Positions 45,201-57,304 of a DNA stretch of 64,000 nt are shown here, piece after piece. Below the pieces are notes generated by a model, which saw only the letters and a list, made by a program, of their open reading frames with translations, did no database searches and was not told the DNA's origin. The DNA comes from Zingiber officinale (taxonomy: Eukaryota; Streptophyta; Magnoliopsida; Zingiberales; Zingiberaceae), in contig NC_055996.1 in the NCBI RefSeq assembly GCF_018446385.1, positions 128,202,532-128,266,531 on the forward strand. The letters are read 5' to 3'. How positions within the stretch are numbered: the stretch's first letter is position 1; each line of letters starts with the position of its first letter. The position numbers were made by a program, and so were the translations under genes.

Positions 45201-48200
45201 AAAAATCTCTTTATTTTAGTCAAGATTTCAGTCGAAGTGACCTCAGCTAATGCATTTTCTTGGAGACATAACTGTCTAGTAGTTGAAGGAAAAACACAAG
45301 CTGGACTCCAAAGTGTAGTCCTATTTCTATTTAGTGTTTATATGAGAGTTCTTCGGGCATTTCTTATGGGTTATTTTTGGAGAAAATTATAGCTAAACCT
45401 AAGCTATTAGGTTCATTTAAACAAGCATAACAACCTTCATTAGAGATGGTTGACTAGAGTGAATATTTTCCAGTGACCTGAATTCTTATATGAAATTAGA
45501 GGCCTACATTGTATGGTCATTTTTACTTTTCATTATAAAAAACTAACATTTTAGGTTTGGAACTTGGTAGTCAAATTGATTTTGAGCATGCCATTTACCT
45601 TTTATTTAACATATGGTGGATCAGCAAGGAAGGATTCTCAAAATAATGTCATCCTATCTGAACACTTTACCAGGTTTACCAACAGCATGCTTATATTTGA
45701 TCGATGCGTACAATGAACATATTTTTTTCGACTTGTATCCCCCCAAAAACTTGAACTCTTTGCTGTATTTGACTGATTAGGTTGAAATGTAGTGGCTTTT
45801 TGGTCAAAGACTTAAATGCGCAATCCTAGTCTATAACCACATGTTTTATAATTTGAGAAATTCCTGATCTCCATAATATAAATCTGAAAGCAGAAAGCAG
45901 GCCAGCACATGATTGTGGTGTTATTTTAGCTCCAACCAGCCTCCTTTTGTAGTGTTCATTGTATTGTATACTCAACTTCCCATTTTGCAGGGTGTTGTGA
46001 AGAATATAATTCCTGCTATTGCATCCACGAATGCAATTGTTTCTGCTGCCTGTGCATTGGAAGCATTGAAGATAGTATCTGGATGCAGCAAAACATTATC
46101 CAATTATCTCACGTCAGTTCCTTTCTCTTTTTTTTTTTTCACGCTTGTTACGTTTTTTTTCTTTGAGAAAATCTTAGATCTGTTTACTTGGAGAATAGTA
46201 GTAGGAAGTATAGATTGATGGAGGGATAGACTATTGGAGGGAAAGAAACCATGTAAGAGATGTTCACTTTATAGGAAGATAGATGCAGATAGACAAGTGA
46301 GGATAGAAATTCTAGAACTAATTAAAGACCATTATCCCTCTTACCTTCTGGGTGCTTCGCTTCCTCCACATACATCACACACCAAAAAATGCTAGATAGA
46401 CAAGTGAGGATAGGAATTCTAGAACTAATTAAAGACCACTATCCCTCTTACCTTCTGGGTGCTTCACTTCCTCCACATACATCGCACACCAAAAAATGCT
46501 AGTTCAGGGTTCAAAATTGTTCCATTTTTTATAGCATGGGCAAATCTTACAGTTCCGCAGATCAAGCAAAATCTGAACATGTTGTATATGAGTATTGCTC
46601 TTATCAATCCCTATCTATTGAATATCACTCATCTTGACCTTTACTGGTTGAGGGTTAAGACAGAAGAATCTTTGGCTAAGCTAGATTTTGGTGGTTACGG
46701 GAAAATGGACATCTATATCTATAAAAGGAGTGGTAAGGGAAAGGAGAAGATTCATGAAAAAGGAGAGGAGCAAAGGAAATTTACAAAGTCTAGGCTTTGA
46801 AGAGGTGTTAGACGAATGGGCAAAGATGGAAGTTGAGAATAATATGACACTGAGCATAACACTAAAGCAACTAACACATGTAGAGGTTGAGCAAGAGTAG
46901 CAGACTAGTAGAGCGATAATAAAGTGGTGGAATAGAAAAGGAAAGGTCAGATGGGTAGAGCGAATGCTGTAATTGTAAATTTAAAATTTCATAGTATAAT
47001 TACAGAAAATTAATTGACTATACACTGTAACTATAAAAAAAGTCAATCCTACTTAATGGGATAAAGGCTTAATTGTCGTACACTGTAACTATAAAAAATT
47101 AAACTATTTGTATCCTAATTTAATCATATATTACATATTATATATCGGAAGAAATTGAGCTTATTTGAATCTTCCCTTGTGCTATTTTCTTCCTAATACA
47201 GCAAATGTGAATGTCTCGCCCTAAAACGTTCTCTGCCATTCCAAAAAGTACCCCAGTTGATCATTAGCGGAATCCCTTCAAGTGGCTTAGAATTTTCATT
47301 ATGTTATGCTCGCCAAAAAGCAACTATTTCAAAATCTTAAAATGTGCTAAATTGGAATCTTATTCGAATGGGGGCTGAACTTGGCTTGACACAGTACATA
47401 AACAGGGTTGATCAGGCACTTACTGTGCCTGACCTGATCAGCCCATTTTGACATCACTACAGGTAATGTGTTTCTCTTATAACAGGATCTATGGTAAGTG
47501 CATGACCCTTGGATGCTGAAGGCATCCTTGGTCTCAACTTGTAGTTCTTATAGGGTGGCGACATTGAGGATAGTCCATCGAGCTCTTTCCTTTTGACCTT
47601 TTTTGCTCAGGGGCGACTATGGAGGTTTATGTAGATTTTTGATAGGGAGGAGGACAAGTGATATATTATTGATGCAGAGAATGCCTTCTTGCTGCTTGAG
47701 AGATACTTCTTTTCAAGACAATCTATGCACCTTTCCAAAATCCCTCTGTAACTAGGGTACCAGGTGATACTTTTGATGGTATCTATGCACCTTTCCAAAA
47801 TCCCTCTGTAACTAGGGTACCAGGTGATACTTTTGATGGTATCTATGCACCTTTCCAAAATCCCTCTGTAACTAGGGTACCAGGTGATACTTTTGATGGT
47901 ATCTATGCACCTTTCCAAAATCCCTCTGTAACTAGGGTACCAGGTGATACTTTTGATGGTTGCATAAATTGATGACTTGGATGGTTTAGTGTCTTATTAA
48001 AGCATATTTTTGTTTAAATTGATGGAAGTACTTCATAAATTACTTGGTGATGCTTATTCACTTACATAAAGTTTAAGCATTTCATCTTCATTCATTTGAT
48101 TAGCCTATCCTGATATCTTTACATCTTTATAACTTACTGGCAGCAGCAATACTGAAATCACAACATGGAAAAGAAGAATGATAAGCATTGTGACGTTGAC

Positions 48201-51200
48201 TTTTTGTAGTTGACTAGTTGTTGATTAAACTTAGCTTTATAATAAAGGAGAAGTAACAACCTTTATTCATTACTTAAACCCTACTTCTGCATACATATTA
48301 GCTTCTTGCTTGACTGGGTCTAACCCATTTACCAAAAAATAGCAACCTTTTATTAGATTAACTCAGTAGCAAGTTTTAGTAGTCTTTTTGTATATATGAT
48401 ATAATTGATGCCATTATTATTTATTAGTCAGAAGAGTTCACCCGTTTTTGCCTTTTCTGGTTGCTTCTCTGCACATAATTTACTTTTCTCAAAGCATACA
48501 GATTGAAGTAACATAGACAAACCAGGTAATATTGGAGTCTATTGGTTCCAAATAAAATACCACACTTTTTAAGAAATATATGAATGCTTGGTAGATGTTG
48601 AATACTAACTGAACATTGAAAAATATAGCCTCGAATTTTAAAAATATGCTCCTTCTTTAGCTATCTGATTATTAAATAAAATCATGCTGTCTTATGAAGC
48701 CTTTGTTTGCATTTTGTAGCTTTGCAGTTGTATCTGCCTTTGGATGAGTTCCTATAAGTAGCTCTGTTTCTAGAACATATTTGCCTATCTTTTATAATAT
48801 TATCAAGAGAACACAAGCTTTGTCTAGTTGAGTTCTAAAAAAGGATGACACATATTTCTCCCTGCATGGTGGCTATGTTATTAAAAAATGTACAGACCAT
48901 ATTTCTTCTAACTATTCTATTGCCATGTTTTTCAGATACAATGGTCTGGATGGAACACACATAAAAGTAACTGATTTTGTCAGAGACATAGATTGTCTTG
49001 TGTGTGGACCTGGAACTCTCCTTGAACTTGACACTTCCACTACTCTTTCGCAGGTGACTTAACCTTTTAAGAGCTCTCTCATTGTTGAGATTTTCACTAT
49101 TGATTTTTATTGTTTGTTTCACTTTAGTTTTGTGTCATGATCTTCTGAAGATGCCATCTGCTTAATTGACACATTCCTATTTGCTAAACATAGAGAGATG
49201 ACTCCCTAGGAAGTAGGAGCTATTTATGAAAAAAATGCTTTTTTAAGTACAAGAAATATTGCAATCATATATAATGCAATTATTCTCTTTCTTTACTGGT
49301 GTTTGCAGCTTGCAGGCCTTCAAGATGAATTTTTTGGAATTCATGGATGAACTTTTTGTTTGATTTCATTGTTCTTCCCCAATAAAAAAGAATGCATGTG
49401 AAAAATATCTTGTAGGATCGAAAAGAATTTAGATATCTCCACAATTACATGATATTGTCCACTTTGGGCCTAAGCCCTCATGGTTTTGCTCTTGGGCTCT
49501 ATCTAAAAGGTCTCATGCCAATGGAGATATCTTTTCTTTTATAAAGACATGATCTTTCCCATGTGTTTTCAATGTGAGACTATGTTTGCAACCTTATAAC
49601 CCCAACAATCCCCCTACTCAAAGGACCACAGGATTCTCCCGTCCGATCCTCGATCCACTAGGTCTTCCTGCCCCTTAGTCCACCCGACCTACTAGGACTT
49701 CCTTGCCTAGCCACAACTAGGACTTCCTGCCTGGTGTCTGGTCCTCTTGATCCGAACATAGAAGTCCTCACTTTCTTTGTTCGAGGTCAATATTGTACCC
49801 ACATGCCTCAATCAGACCATAGCTCTTGTGCACAGTCGGCGGTTAAACTTTCTGGCAATCCGGGCTCTGATACCAATTGTAGGATCGAAAAGAATTTAGA
49901 TATCTCCATAATTGCATGATATTGTCCACTTTGGGCCTAAGCCTTCATAGTTTTGTTCTTGGGCTCTACCCAAAAGGCCTCATGCCAATGGAGATATCTT
50001 TTCTCTTATAAAGACATGATCTTTCCCATGTGTTTTCAATGTGAGACTATTTTTGCAACTTTACAACCCCAACACATCTTGTGGATCTACCTAATTAAAT
50101 TAGTTATAGCGGAAAATATGAAACCTAAAAAAGCAGGGCTCAAATTTGAAATTTGATCTAATTGGACATTTTTTTCAAGGTAAAGGTTTGCATAAAAGGA
50201 TTTAAGTGATGTCCATCTAATTGGACCATGCATTCATCATTTGAATTTTCTTTTTCATACTTTCATTTTTGTGAAGCTATATTCTGGAGTCTAATCTTAG
50301 TCATCCAAATCAAACCTGTGTCCCATTGGTCAGCCCTATTCTAATAATCAGTGGGAGGGACTATTTGAGGTCCAAGTCTGTTTTTTCTGCCTTCTTGAAG
50401 TCTTCACTGATCTAGGGCCAGTTGATTAATTGGGCTGTCTCAATTAATTGATTTTAATTTGCTGAGAATAGTTAGGTATCCAAATCTTTTCTGCATTCTC
50501 ATTCCCATATTTTGAAGCATAATTATGTAGAAAGTTTATTCTGGAGACAACAATTTTACTTCTATTATGTCAATCTTTTAAAATGATCGAGTATTAACAT
50601 GTAGCAAAACAAAATGTGCCAATTAACGAACTAACCATCTGCAAAGTTAAGGTTTGACTGAGTGGTTAGGTGTACTTGACCATTGTAATTGCTAGTGACA
50701 AGTTCAGCAATTGTCTCAATGCAATAATCCATGCAGACACGCGCAAGGGTTTACTTTCAGTATTTTGATTTGACAAAAGGGTCCTCTTCACTCTATCCTA
50801 CATTGAAATCTTTATGATTTCTCATGATTTTCTGTAGATAGGCAAGTCCTATTTCCCATTCTAAGGTTAATAGTTTTGAAATCTAAGTTTGAGCTAGACA
50901 ATGGATACTGGCTCGATAATAATTGATGAGTAATTTTGGGCGTTGAATGACTATGATTCAAGGTGTACACTTTGGATTCTAGATACAATAGGCAAGCTTG
51001 ATATTGGCCCATGTGAGATGCGGCAAATGGTAATTTGTAAGTATCATACCTAGGCTTTCCTTGCTGAAATAGTTAGAAAGAACTACAGTTCTATGTATGC
51101 AAAGCTCATGTATGCATAACCATGTTTTCAAGTGTGTTGGATTGATCACTATATCTTCATCAAATTACGGTACAGTTCTTTGTAGTTTGAGGTGGTAGCA

Positions 51201-52481
51201 TTATTGACACTCCCTGTTCTTTGGTGGTGCGCTCATGCCATATTCTCCAGGACATCCATTATAAACGAGTTGCAGAAATCTTCTAAATCACTGTAGTATT
51301 CTCAATATTTACAATTTCAGAGTGGTGACTATCTTCCTTCATACTTGGAACTTTTCTATTATATTGTTTTCTCTCTAAACAATAACTTTTACTTAATATA
51401 ATGTTACAGTCGATATCCTTCAGAGAGTTGTGATAATGAGACCTTGAAAGAAATTTTCACCTTGAGTCCTGCTTCTTCCTTGAGCGAAAAGTGGTTTTGT
51501 TCTTATTCTTCCTATAAGAAATCTTTGTTTGTCATTTATTTCTCACCATACTATGTGAATATAGGTAGAATTTATGATTAACTATTTAGTCATATCTAAC
51601 GGGGATCAATTGGTAATTCCTAGCCCTTTGATTTTCTATTTAGATTTTTTTATATATTACAATATGATTTTTTCCACTCCGATCTTCCTCTTTTGGACTA
51701 TTTTATCATGGTTACTCTTCTTCATTAAATGTGGATGCTTTGGCTTGACAACTAGTATGCTATTAAAAGAATCTTAAAGCATATGCATGCCACCTTTTTC
51801 AGTCTATGGAAATTCTTACCCTATAAATATCTTTAAAATTTTTTTATCAAAGACATTAAACAGGGAGAGAGAAAGCTACTGTAGTATTTCCGTGGATTTA
51901 CAATCATTCCACTTCGAGTGTTCATTTTGCTCACACCTAGATGCTAGTAAGCTTTTATTGAAGATTAATGTGTCAGAGAAAAGTTTTGGGTGTGCCTTTT
52001 TCCTTATCTTCCAAGAAAAAAGTAGTGTTGGGTTCCTGACTGCATATGTTTGCTGTAGCACCATAAGCAACTCATTTTTCTTTTAAAAGATGTTTTTCAA
52101 CATGTTCATGTTATAATTGTGGAAGTTTTTTTTGTTTTGCTTGATTGCTCCATTGTGATTTTTTATTTTATTTTATTTTGTCTATTATAGTTCATTGGAC
52201 TGCTTGGCGAACACCCTAAGCTTCTTGTGTCAAAAGCTAGCGTCACATACCGGGGCAAAAATCTTTACATGCAATCTCCCCCGATACTGGAAGAAATGAC
52301 ACGATCCAATCTCCAGATCCCCATGTTTCACCTGATGGATAAAGTTCCAAAGGACACCCTACATATTAGTGGTATATCTGAGAAAAATGATAAGAAAGCA
52401 TCGTGCCTGAGGAAACTCCGTGTTGTCTTCAAAGGGGTTGCTGATGAGGCCTTAAAAATGGATACCACTGAGAGCTCATAA
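42208..52481 (+). CDS. ECR1: NEDD8/RUB-activating enzyme E1 catalytic subunit
   Basis: Partner of AXR1 in the heterodimeric E1 that adenylates RUB/NEDD8, forms a thioester and passes it to RCE1/UBC12, so that cullins in SCF-type ligases are neddylated; central to auxin signalling. Nine exons: 42208-42309, 42390-42553, 43110-43312, 44209-44441, 44519-44581, 44660-44716, 45991-46112, 48936-49053 and 52191-52481, all in frame, giving 450 aa against about 454 in Arabidopsis. The nucleotide-binding GAGGLG is at 49-54, the catalytic Cys is at about 211 in [11 protein letters not shown], and the zinc cysteines are PCFEC (194, 197) and CLVC (335, 338). The C-terminal ubiquitin-fold domain that recruits the E2 is at about 355-445. 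The Met at 42208 gives the family's short N-terminus; the frame is also open upstream but without ATG. Introns 7 and 8 are large and carry repeats and a TRIM. The MULE arms end about 210 bp upstream. Confidence 0.96.
46287..46500. repeat. 107-bp tandem duplication in ECR1 intron 7
   Basis: 46287-46393 is followed directly by a near-identical copy 46394-46500. Both begin AGATAGACAAGTGAGGATAG and end CACACCAAAAAATGCT, with only a few substitutions. Confidence 0.9.
47041..47078 (+). mobile_element. Minimal LINE 3' tail (38 bp) with 20-bp target duplication
   Basis: The insert contains CCTACTTAATGGGATAAAGG, a diverged form of the CCCACTTAGTGGGAAAAGG phrase at the end of the RTE LINE at 1200-1399, followed by a TTG-like remnant. 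It lies between two identical 20-bp repeats TACACTGTAACTATAAAAAA at 47021-47040 and 47079-47098. Best read as an extremely 5'-truncated LINE insertion in ECR1 intron 7. Confidence 0.7.
47721..47960. repeat. Four perfect 60-bp tandem repeats in ECR1 intron 7
   Basis: Units 47721-47780, 47781-47840, 47841-47900 and 47901-47960 are identical. Each runs from ATCTATGCACCTTTCC to GATACTTTTGATGGT. Perfect identity means recent expansion, or an assembly effect. Confidence 0.95.
49411..50074 (-). mobile_element. Complete TRIM (terminal-repeat retrotransposon in miniature) in ECR1 intron 8
   Basis: Two 197-bp LTRs at 49411-49607 and 49878-50074, with ends TGTTGGGG...CCTACA on the minus strand, flank only about 270 bp of internal DNA. 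A primer-binding site for initiator-methionine tRNA (TTGGTATCAGAGCC on the minus strand, near 49865-49878) and a purine tract (GAGTAGGGGGAT on the minus strand, near 49608-49619) are present. The flanks TATCT and CATCT suggest a 5-bp target duplication with one change. The internal region repeats AGGAAGTCCTAG-like phrases. Non-coding; looks structurally whole. The LTRs differ at about 7 percent by eye, so it is younger than the copia fossil at 15.9 kb. Confidence 0.9.
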
Positions 52482-53311
52482 ATTATCTCAGCTATAAATT
52501 CTACTTTTGTATTTTCTTTCGGCTTCGTATGGCATTGTCTTTATTATGTGGAATTATTTAGGCCAAGGAATTTTCTGAATGCGTGCCCAAATCATACAAC
52601 AGTTGGGTCGGCATTCAGTTTCTTATTTGAAGAGCTAAAAGTAAACCTACTTCCGTGTAATGTTCTTTTTGGTTTTTTTGGTGTGCATGTGATTTAGATA
52701 AATAGAGTTAATTATCAGCTTTAGCCTTGGACATGTTTGTTTTATGAATTGCACAGGTAGCCTAGTATTGGCTAAAACAGCATCATATGGGCCTCTACGA
52801 TTAAGATTTATTTAACTTGACAGATCTCCGATGATGTCAAGGTAACTCTTCTTGTGATCGTACTAGAATTTTCTTTTTCTAATTCATTGTGGCTGATATA
52901 TGCATATTGAACTTTATACAGCTTTAAGCAGAATAGATATTGTATTCTAAGTCCATTGGATGATGGAAAAGCAAATTGAACAAAGGTTCATCCTCCAGAC
53001 AGTGAGCTCTCTGCAGATGTTTGTCATATGATAATTGTGGGTGTGTATTATGATGCAATCCACTGCAAGTTGAGCCCATTCTCCATCACGAATTCACACC
53101 TAGTTTCCATCACTTGAAGTTGAAGAAACGTCGGACACAAGTAGACCTAGCAATGGTTCCATTATTCTTGTCAGGCCAGCTACATATGATCTGTAAGACT
53201 CTTCTAATACTGAAAGAACACTGTCAGTGCTGGCCAATCAGTTGAGTCATGAGACTGGGGACTTAACTGGTCCCTGTACCATGCAGCATAAAGGCCAAAC
53301 AAATTTAATGG

Positions 53312-53378
<67 letters not shown>

Positions 53379-54793
53379 AACAAGAAAAAAATAACAAAGA
53401 AATGAGGTAGGTTGTGTAGCAGCTCAGCTGTCCATACTTGATAGTGCCGAGTACCTGCTGCATTATCCACTCAATCCTCTCCCCAACCTTTCAGGAAATA
53501 TAGCAGGGAATGATTACTTTGGTGCAATTGTTTAATTTTTGCCACCAGTAACAGGTAGTTGAACAACTCATGTAAATTTAGGTCGAGTTGCAATTTGATT
53601 GAGAAATGTACAGGCGTGTAAACAATGCATATCCTATATCTGAATGAAACGTGGCATTCCAATTATTTGGGTGATCATGATTCCTAATTCCCTCAACCTA
53701 TGGAAAAGGAGGTTGTTGAACTTCTCACACCAACTTTTGTTATCCAGTCAAATCCCTATCAAAAGCTCTGGTTCTCATTTGTGTCGTTCATTGCTGGCAA
53801 CCTTGCCATCCAAGCTAGCAATCTAGGTCAATAGGACTTGATCAATTAATGTTGACTACTTTGTGACAATTTTGATTATGTTTTCTGTCTTAGAACTGAT
53901 TACTTTGTTTAAAAAATTCTAGCATCTTAAACTTTTTTAGTGAAATATGAATTCTTTCTATGTTGTTGATTGAACTTGTAAGTTTCTAGTAAGACAAAAG
54001 TGGAATCTGTTGCCATAATCCACCACTATGAGGTAGTCCAAAAATTGAGAAATATAAGTTAGTGGTCAGAAACTCTACATAACTCACCTCCAATTTCTTG
54101 GATTGGCATCAGCTGCAACATTTAATGGCCTTCATTTAAAGTTTGAAAGGCTATGGGTTCTTGAACTTGTGAGGCTTTGTTGGCTACATTTGTTACCATA
54201 AGCTTCTCCCCTCATCCATTTCAAACTCTAACTAGGAGTCCTGTGAAATAGTGTTCTTTGTCCATTTACTACTCGGTCTTTCCAAAAATTCACAAATTTT
54301 CTTAATACTAGGAATCCTTTTGAGTCGTCCCAGTTCAAGGGCTCGCAGGAGTGGGCTTTAGACGATATAGCCAAGCGAACAAAAGCTTCAATATCACCTT
54401 GTAATAAAGTTTGTCCTAACATGAATGATTCCTCGATAGATTGAACCTTAGGTTTGAATCGATGTGCAAAAAGAATACTCTGATCACATACCTATAAGTG
54501 TGCATACAAACCCATCAAATTAAATTGAGACAACATTCTCTGCCCAGGGACATATGTGGAAAACCTTAAAATACTTTTTGGCCTTAAATGGGATTGGCCA
54601 ACTTACGCTGGGCCCCAAATTGCTCCCAATCCACATGCCTCCCCCTCTTGCCTTCGCCTATTAAAGTACATCGCCAACCATAACAACTAGGAGAGAACAG
54701 CAATGAGCAGTTGAGCAGTAGACTTGAGAATTCCTCAAACGCTCTCTTTTCCTCCTCTTTTCAGTGAAAGAATTCCATCACTGGTTGTTGGAT
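52482..54793. other. Spacer between ECR1 and the next gene, with a TA microsatellite
   Basis: ECR1 3' flank and AT-rich spacer. A pure TA repeat of about 60 bp occupies 53316-53375. No gene is recognised. Confidence 0.5.
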
Positions 54794-55493
54794 ATGGCTC
54801 TAGAGGTGGAAGATGAAGCGTTTTTTGCAGAGCTTAGCAAGCAAATCGCAATGCTAATCACTGATGATGAGGAAGAACTCCCAATTCAGTATCCTCCCCT
54901 TCCAGTTCAGGTATCTTATTATCGACAATCATCCTTTCTTTTTCATTTTTTCCCCCTCTCTTTTCGTCATCAGAGGAACTGCCATGAATGAATGCTTTTC
55001 TACAACCCAACAAACAAGAGAGATTCACTAGATTCTTTTTTGGAAGCTGTTCGACTATATTCGCCTGAAAGGGGTGCTCAACCAATAAAAATTCAGTACC
55101 AATATCAATTTTCCTTGCTGAAGTTATCCATTGTGATAGGACCACCAAGGTCCAATTGTAAAGAACAACTCATAAATACTTTTTTAAAAGCCACTTTTTT
55201 TAAGTTTAAATCAATTTTAATTCGATGTTCAGTATAAACAGGAGATTGCATACATGCCCCATATGACGATGTGGATGCCACCATACATAAATGAGGTGCC
55301 CCAAAGAAGGGAGAGCAAAGGAACTGGAGTGTTCATCCCCAAATCTACTGCTCCAAGAAGGAAGAGCAAGTCAAGGAGACCCACTGCATCCATGGAAAAT
55401 GGTAACAACAACAGAAACTCACAGAGGCTCCAACAAAAATATCCAAACTATAATTGCAGCAATTCAAGTAGCTTGCTGAAGAGGCAGATGTAG
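54794..55493 (+). CDS. Small plant protein of unknown function with RRESKGTGVFIP motif
   Basis: Two exons, 54794-54910 and 55242-55493, join in frame (GT-AG) to a 122-aa protein beginning MALEVEDEAFFAELSKQIAM. An acidic N-terminal part (ITDDEEELP at about 22-30) is followed by a proline-rich stretch (YPPLPVQ), MPHMTMWMPPYINEVP, a basic motif QRRESKGTGVFIP (about 61-73) followed by RRKSKSRRP, and an Asn/Gln-rich tail ending LLKRQM. The motif resembles a group of uncharacterised small angiosperm proteins I have seen as hypothetical; I cannot give it a function. No signal peptide or membrane helix. The basic run could be a nuclear localisation signal. The splice junction falls exactly before the conserved part, and both exons keep an open frame, which supports a real gene. 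Confidence 0.7.
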
Positions 55494-57109
55494 AACAGTG
55501 TGTTCGTTGTGTGATGTGTGATGATGGTGCCATGTACAGGGAAAATAACACACTTGCTGTTAGTGATTTGCTTGTGAGGAGGAGGGCGAAGGACAAGGTT
55601 GGGGCCTCCTTAGTGATTCGCATAATTAAAAGTGGACATGATTGCGCACCAATATTGCAATAATTGATGAATGTAAAATATCAAATGAATCAATGAATGA
55701 AGCAAGATTGATTTGTGGAAGAACTTGCAGCATTATGCTTTTTTTTTCACATATTTATTACAAGTGTAAGTAAGTTAGCTTGTTTATTTACTTATAGAAT
55801 TTGTTTAAATTTATTCATTAAAAAGCTTATTAAGCTCAAGTTGAACTTAACTGATGCGGCGGAAATAGCAAAGGCCGCATGGCAGGCCTGAGACTTGGTC
55901 AACGCACTCAACTTGAGTTAGTCAACTCATGGGCAAACTTGAACTCGGGTCAACCTAGCAGACTCATGGCCGAGTTTGATTCAAGTTAGTCCGAGTCACA
56001 TTTGAGTTGAGTCCAACGTGCAAGATCTAAGATCAGGCTCGGATTAAATTGCTCCCAAGCTCGGAGGAAATCCTAACCACCTCTTCGCTTCTTACATAAG
56101 CTAATAATAACAACATCAAGAGATAACAATGTGACATTGGCATTAATGTTCTCATTTTTTTTTCTATCCTTTCTCTCTTAAATTTGACTTGAGCGTTGGA
56201 AGGATCTTGCTCTTCTAAACTTTTTCGATCCTGACAAAAACCGATTCAATATAACTGACTTTATAGAGGCTAACCTGACCAGAGTCGGCCTTAATGCATC
56301 CAACATACAAAAAGAGCTCGACCACGGATGTACCGATAAATCAACTTATCCCTTAATTTCAGACCGAATCATTAATTAATAACATTGCTATAATAGTAAG
56401 TTTATGTTATTTTTCTATTTTTAATATATTATAAATAAATTTTTATTATCTTTAAATTTGTTCGATGTAGATAAATGGAGCATGCCAACTTGATAGGTTT
56501 GTCAAGTGAAGTAAGGTGAGTTATGGCAAGCTAAATCAGTTGAATTCTATAAATTAAATTAAATAAGGTGGGTTAAATAAATTATTTAATTAATTAAAAT
56601 TTCCTCTTTTTAAAATTATGATATATCGATAATTAAGGATGGCATTAAATATTATATTAATCTCAGCAGCAAAAAGTTTTTTGTTTCCGCCATGTGCTGC
56701 CAAAAAGGACGAGTTTTCAGTATCCAAGGAGTGGGCCCAGAATCTAACCACATGCACATGCATGACACACCATGAATGTCGGGGATTTTTACGCATCCCA
56801 CGGGTTCTTTTGCCAAACAAAGTAATCATATAATAAATAGATAATACATATTTATCCACATCATCCCAATTGTATCCCTCCTTCTTTGGGTAAGTTCGAT
56901 CCTATAAATAACGATACTGCTTGAACTTATTTATTGATCATCATGTGTATATTAACTATCAATTTTTTGTTAAAAAAATCATATAAATTATTAATTGGTA
57001 TACACATAAGGACCAAAATGAATGGATTCAGATACTATCCTTATTTATAGAATGGAACTTATCTTTTTCTAATTAGAAAAACTATGTCAAATTAAATATT
57101 ATGTTATTG

Positions 57110-57145
<36 letters not shown>

Positions 57146-57304
57146 TATTTACTTTACCTCTAGAATTTTATGTTCTTATATTTTCCCCCCATTTTTTATT
57201 TATAATAAATAAAAAAATAAGAAAGCTTATTGAATGAAATCTTGTTCTTTTTTAAAATAGTACATAAATGTATTTCATTGTGTTCTTTTGGATCATGGTT
57301 ACAT
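55494..57304. other. Spacer with a possible degenerate gypsy LTR
   Basis: Near 56030-56400 the sequence has an AATTTGACTTGAGCGTTGGA phrase like that in the solo LTR at 24604-25526, so a decayed gypsy LTR is likely, but no ends are visible. A TA run lies at about 57113-57143. The remainder is AT-rich with no gene seen. Confidence 0.35.

Noticed and set aside
47607-47918. A 103-codon minus-strand frame with a repeated 20-residue unit
   Set aside because: A 60-bp repeat keeps any frame open by arithmetic. It lies in an intron of ECR1 with no coding signs.
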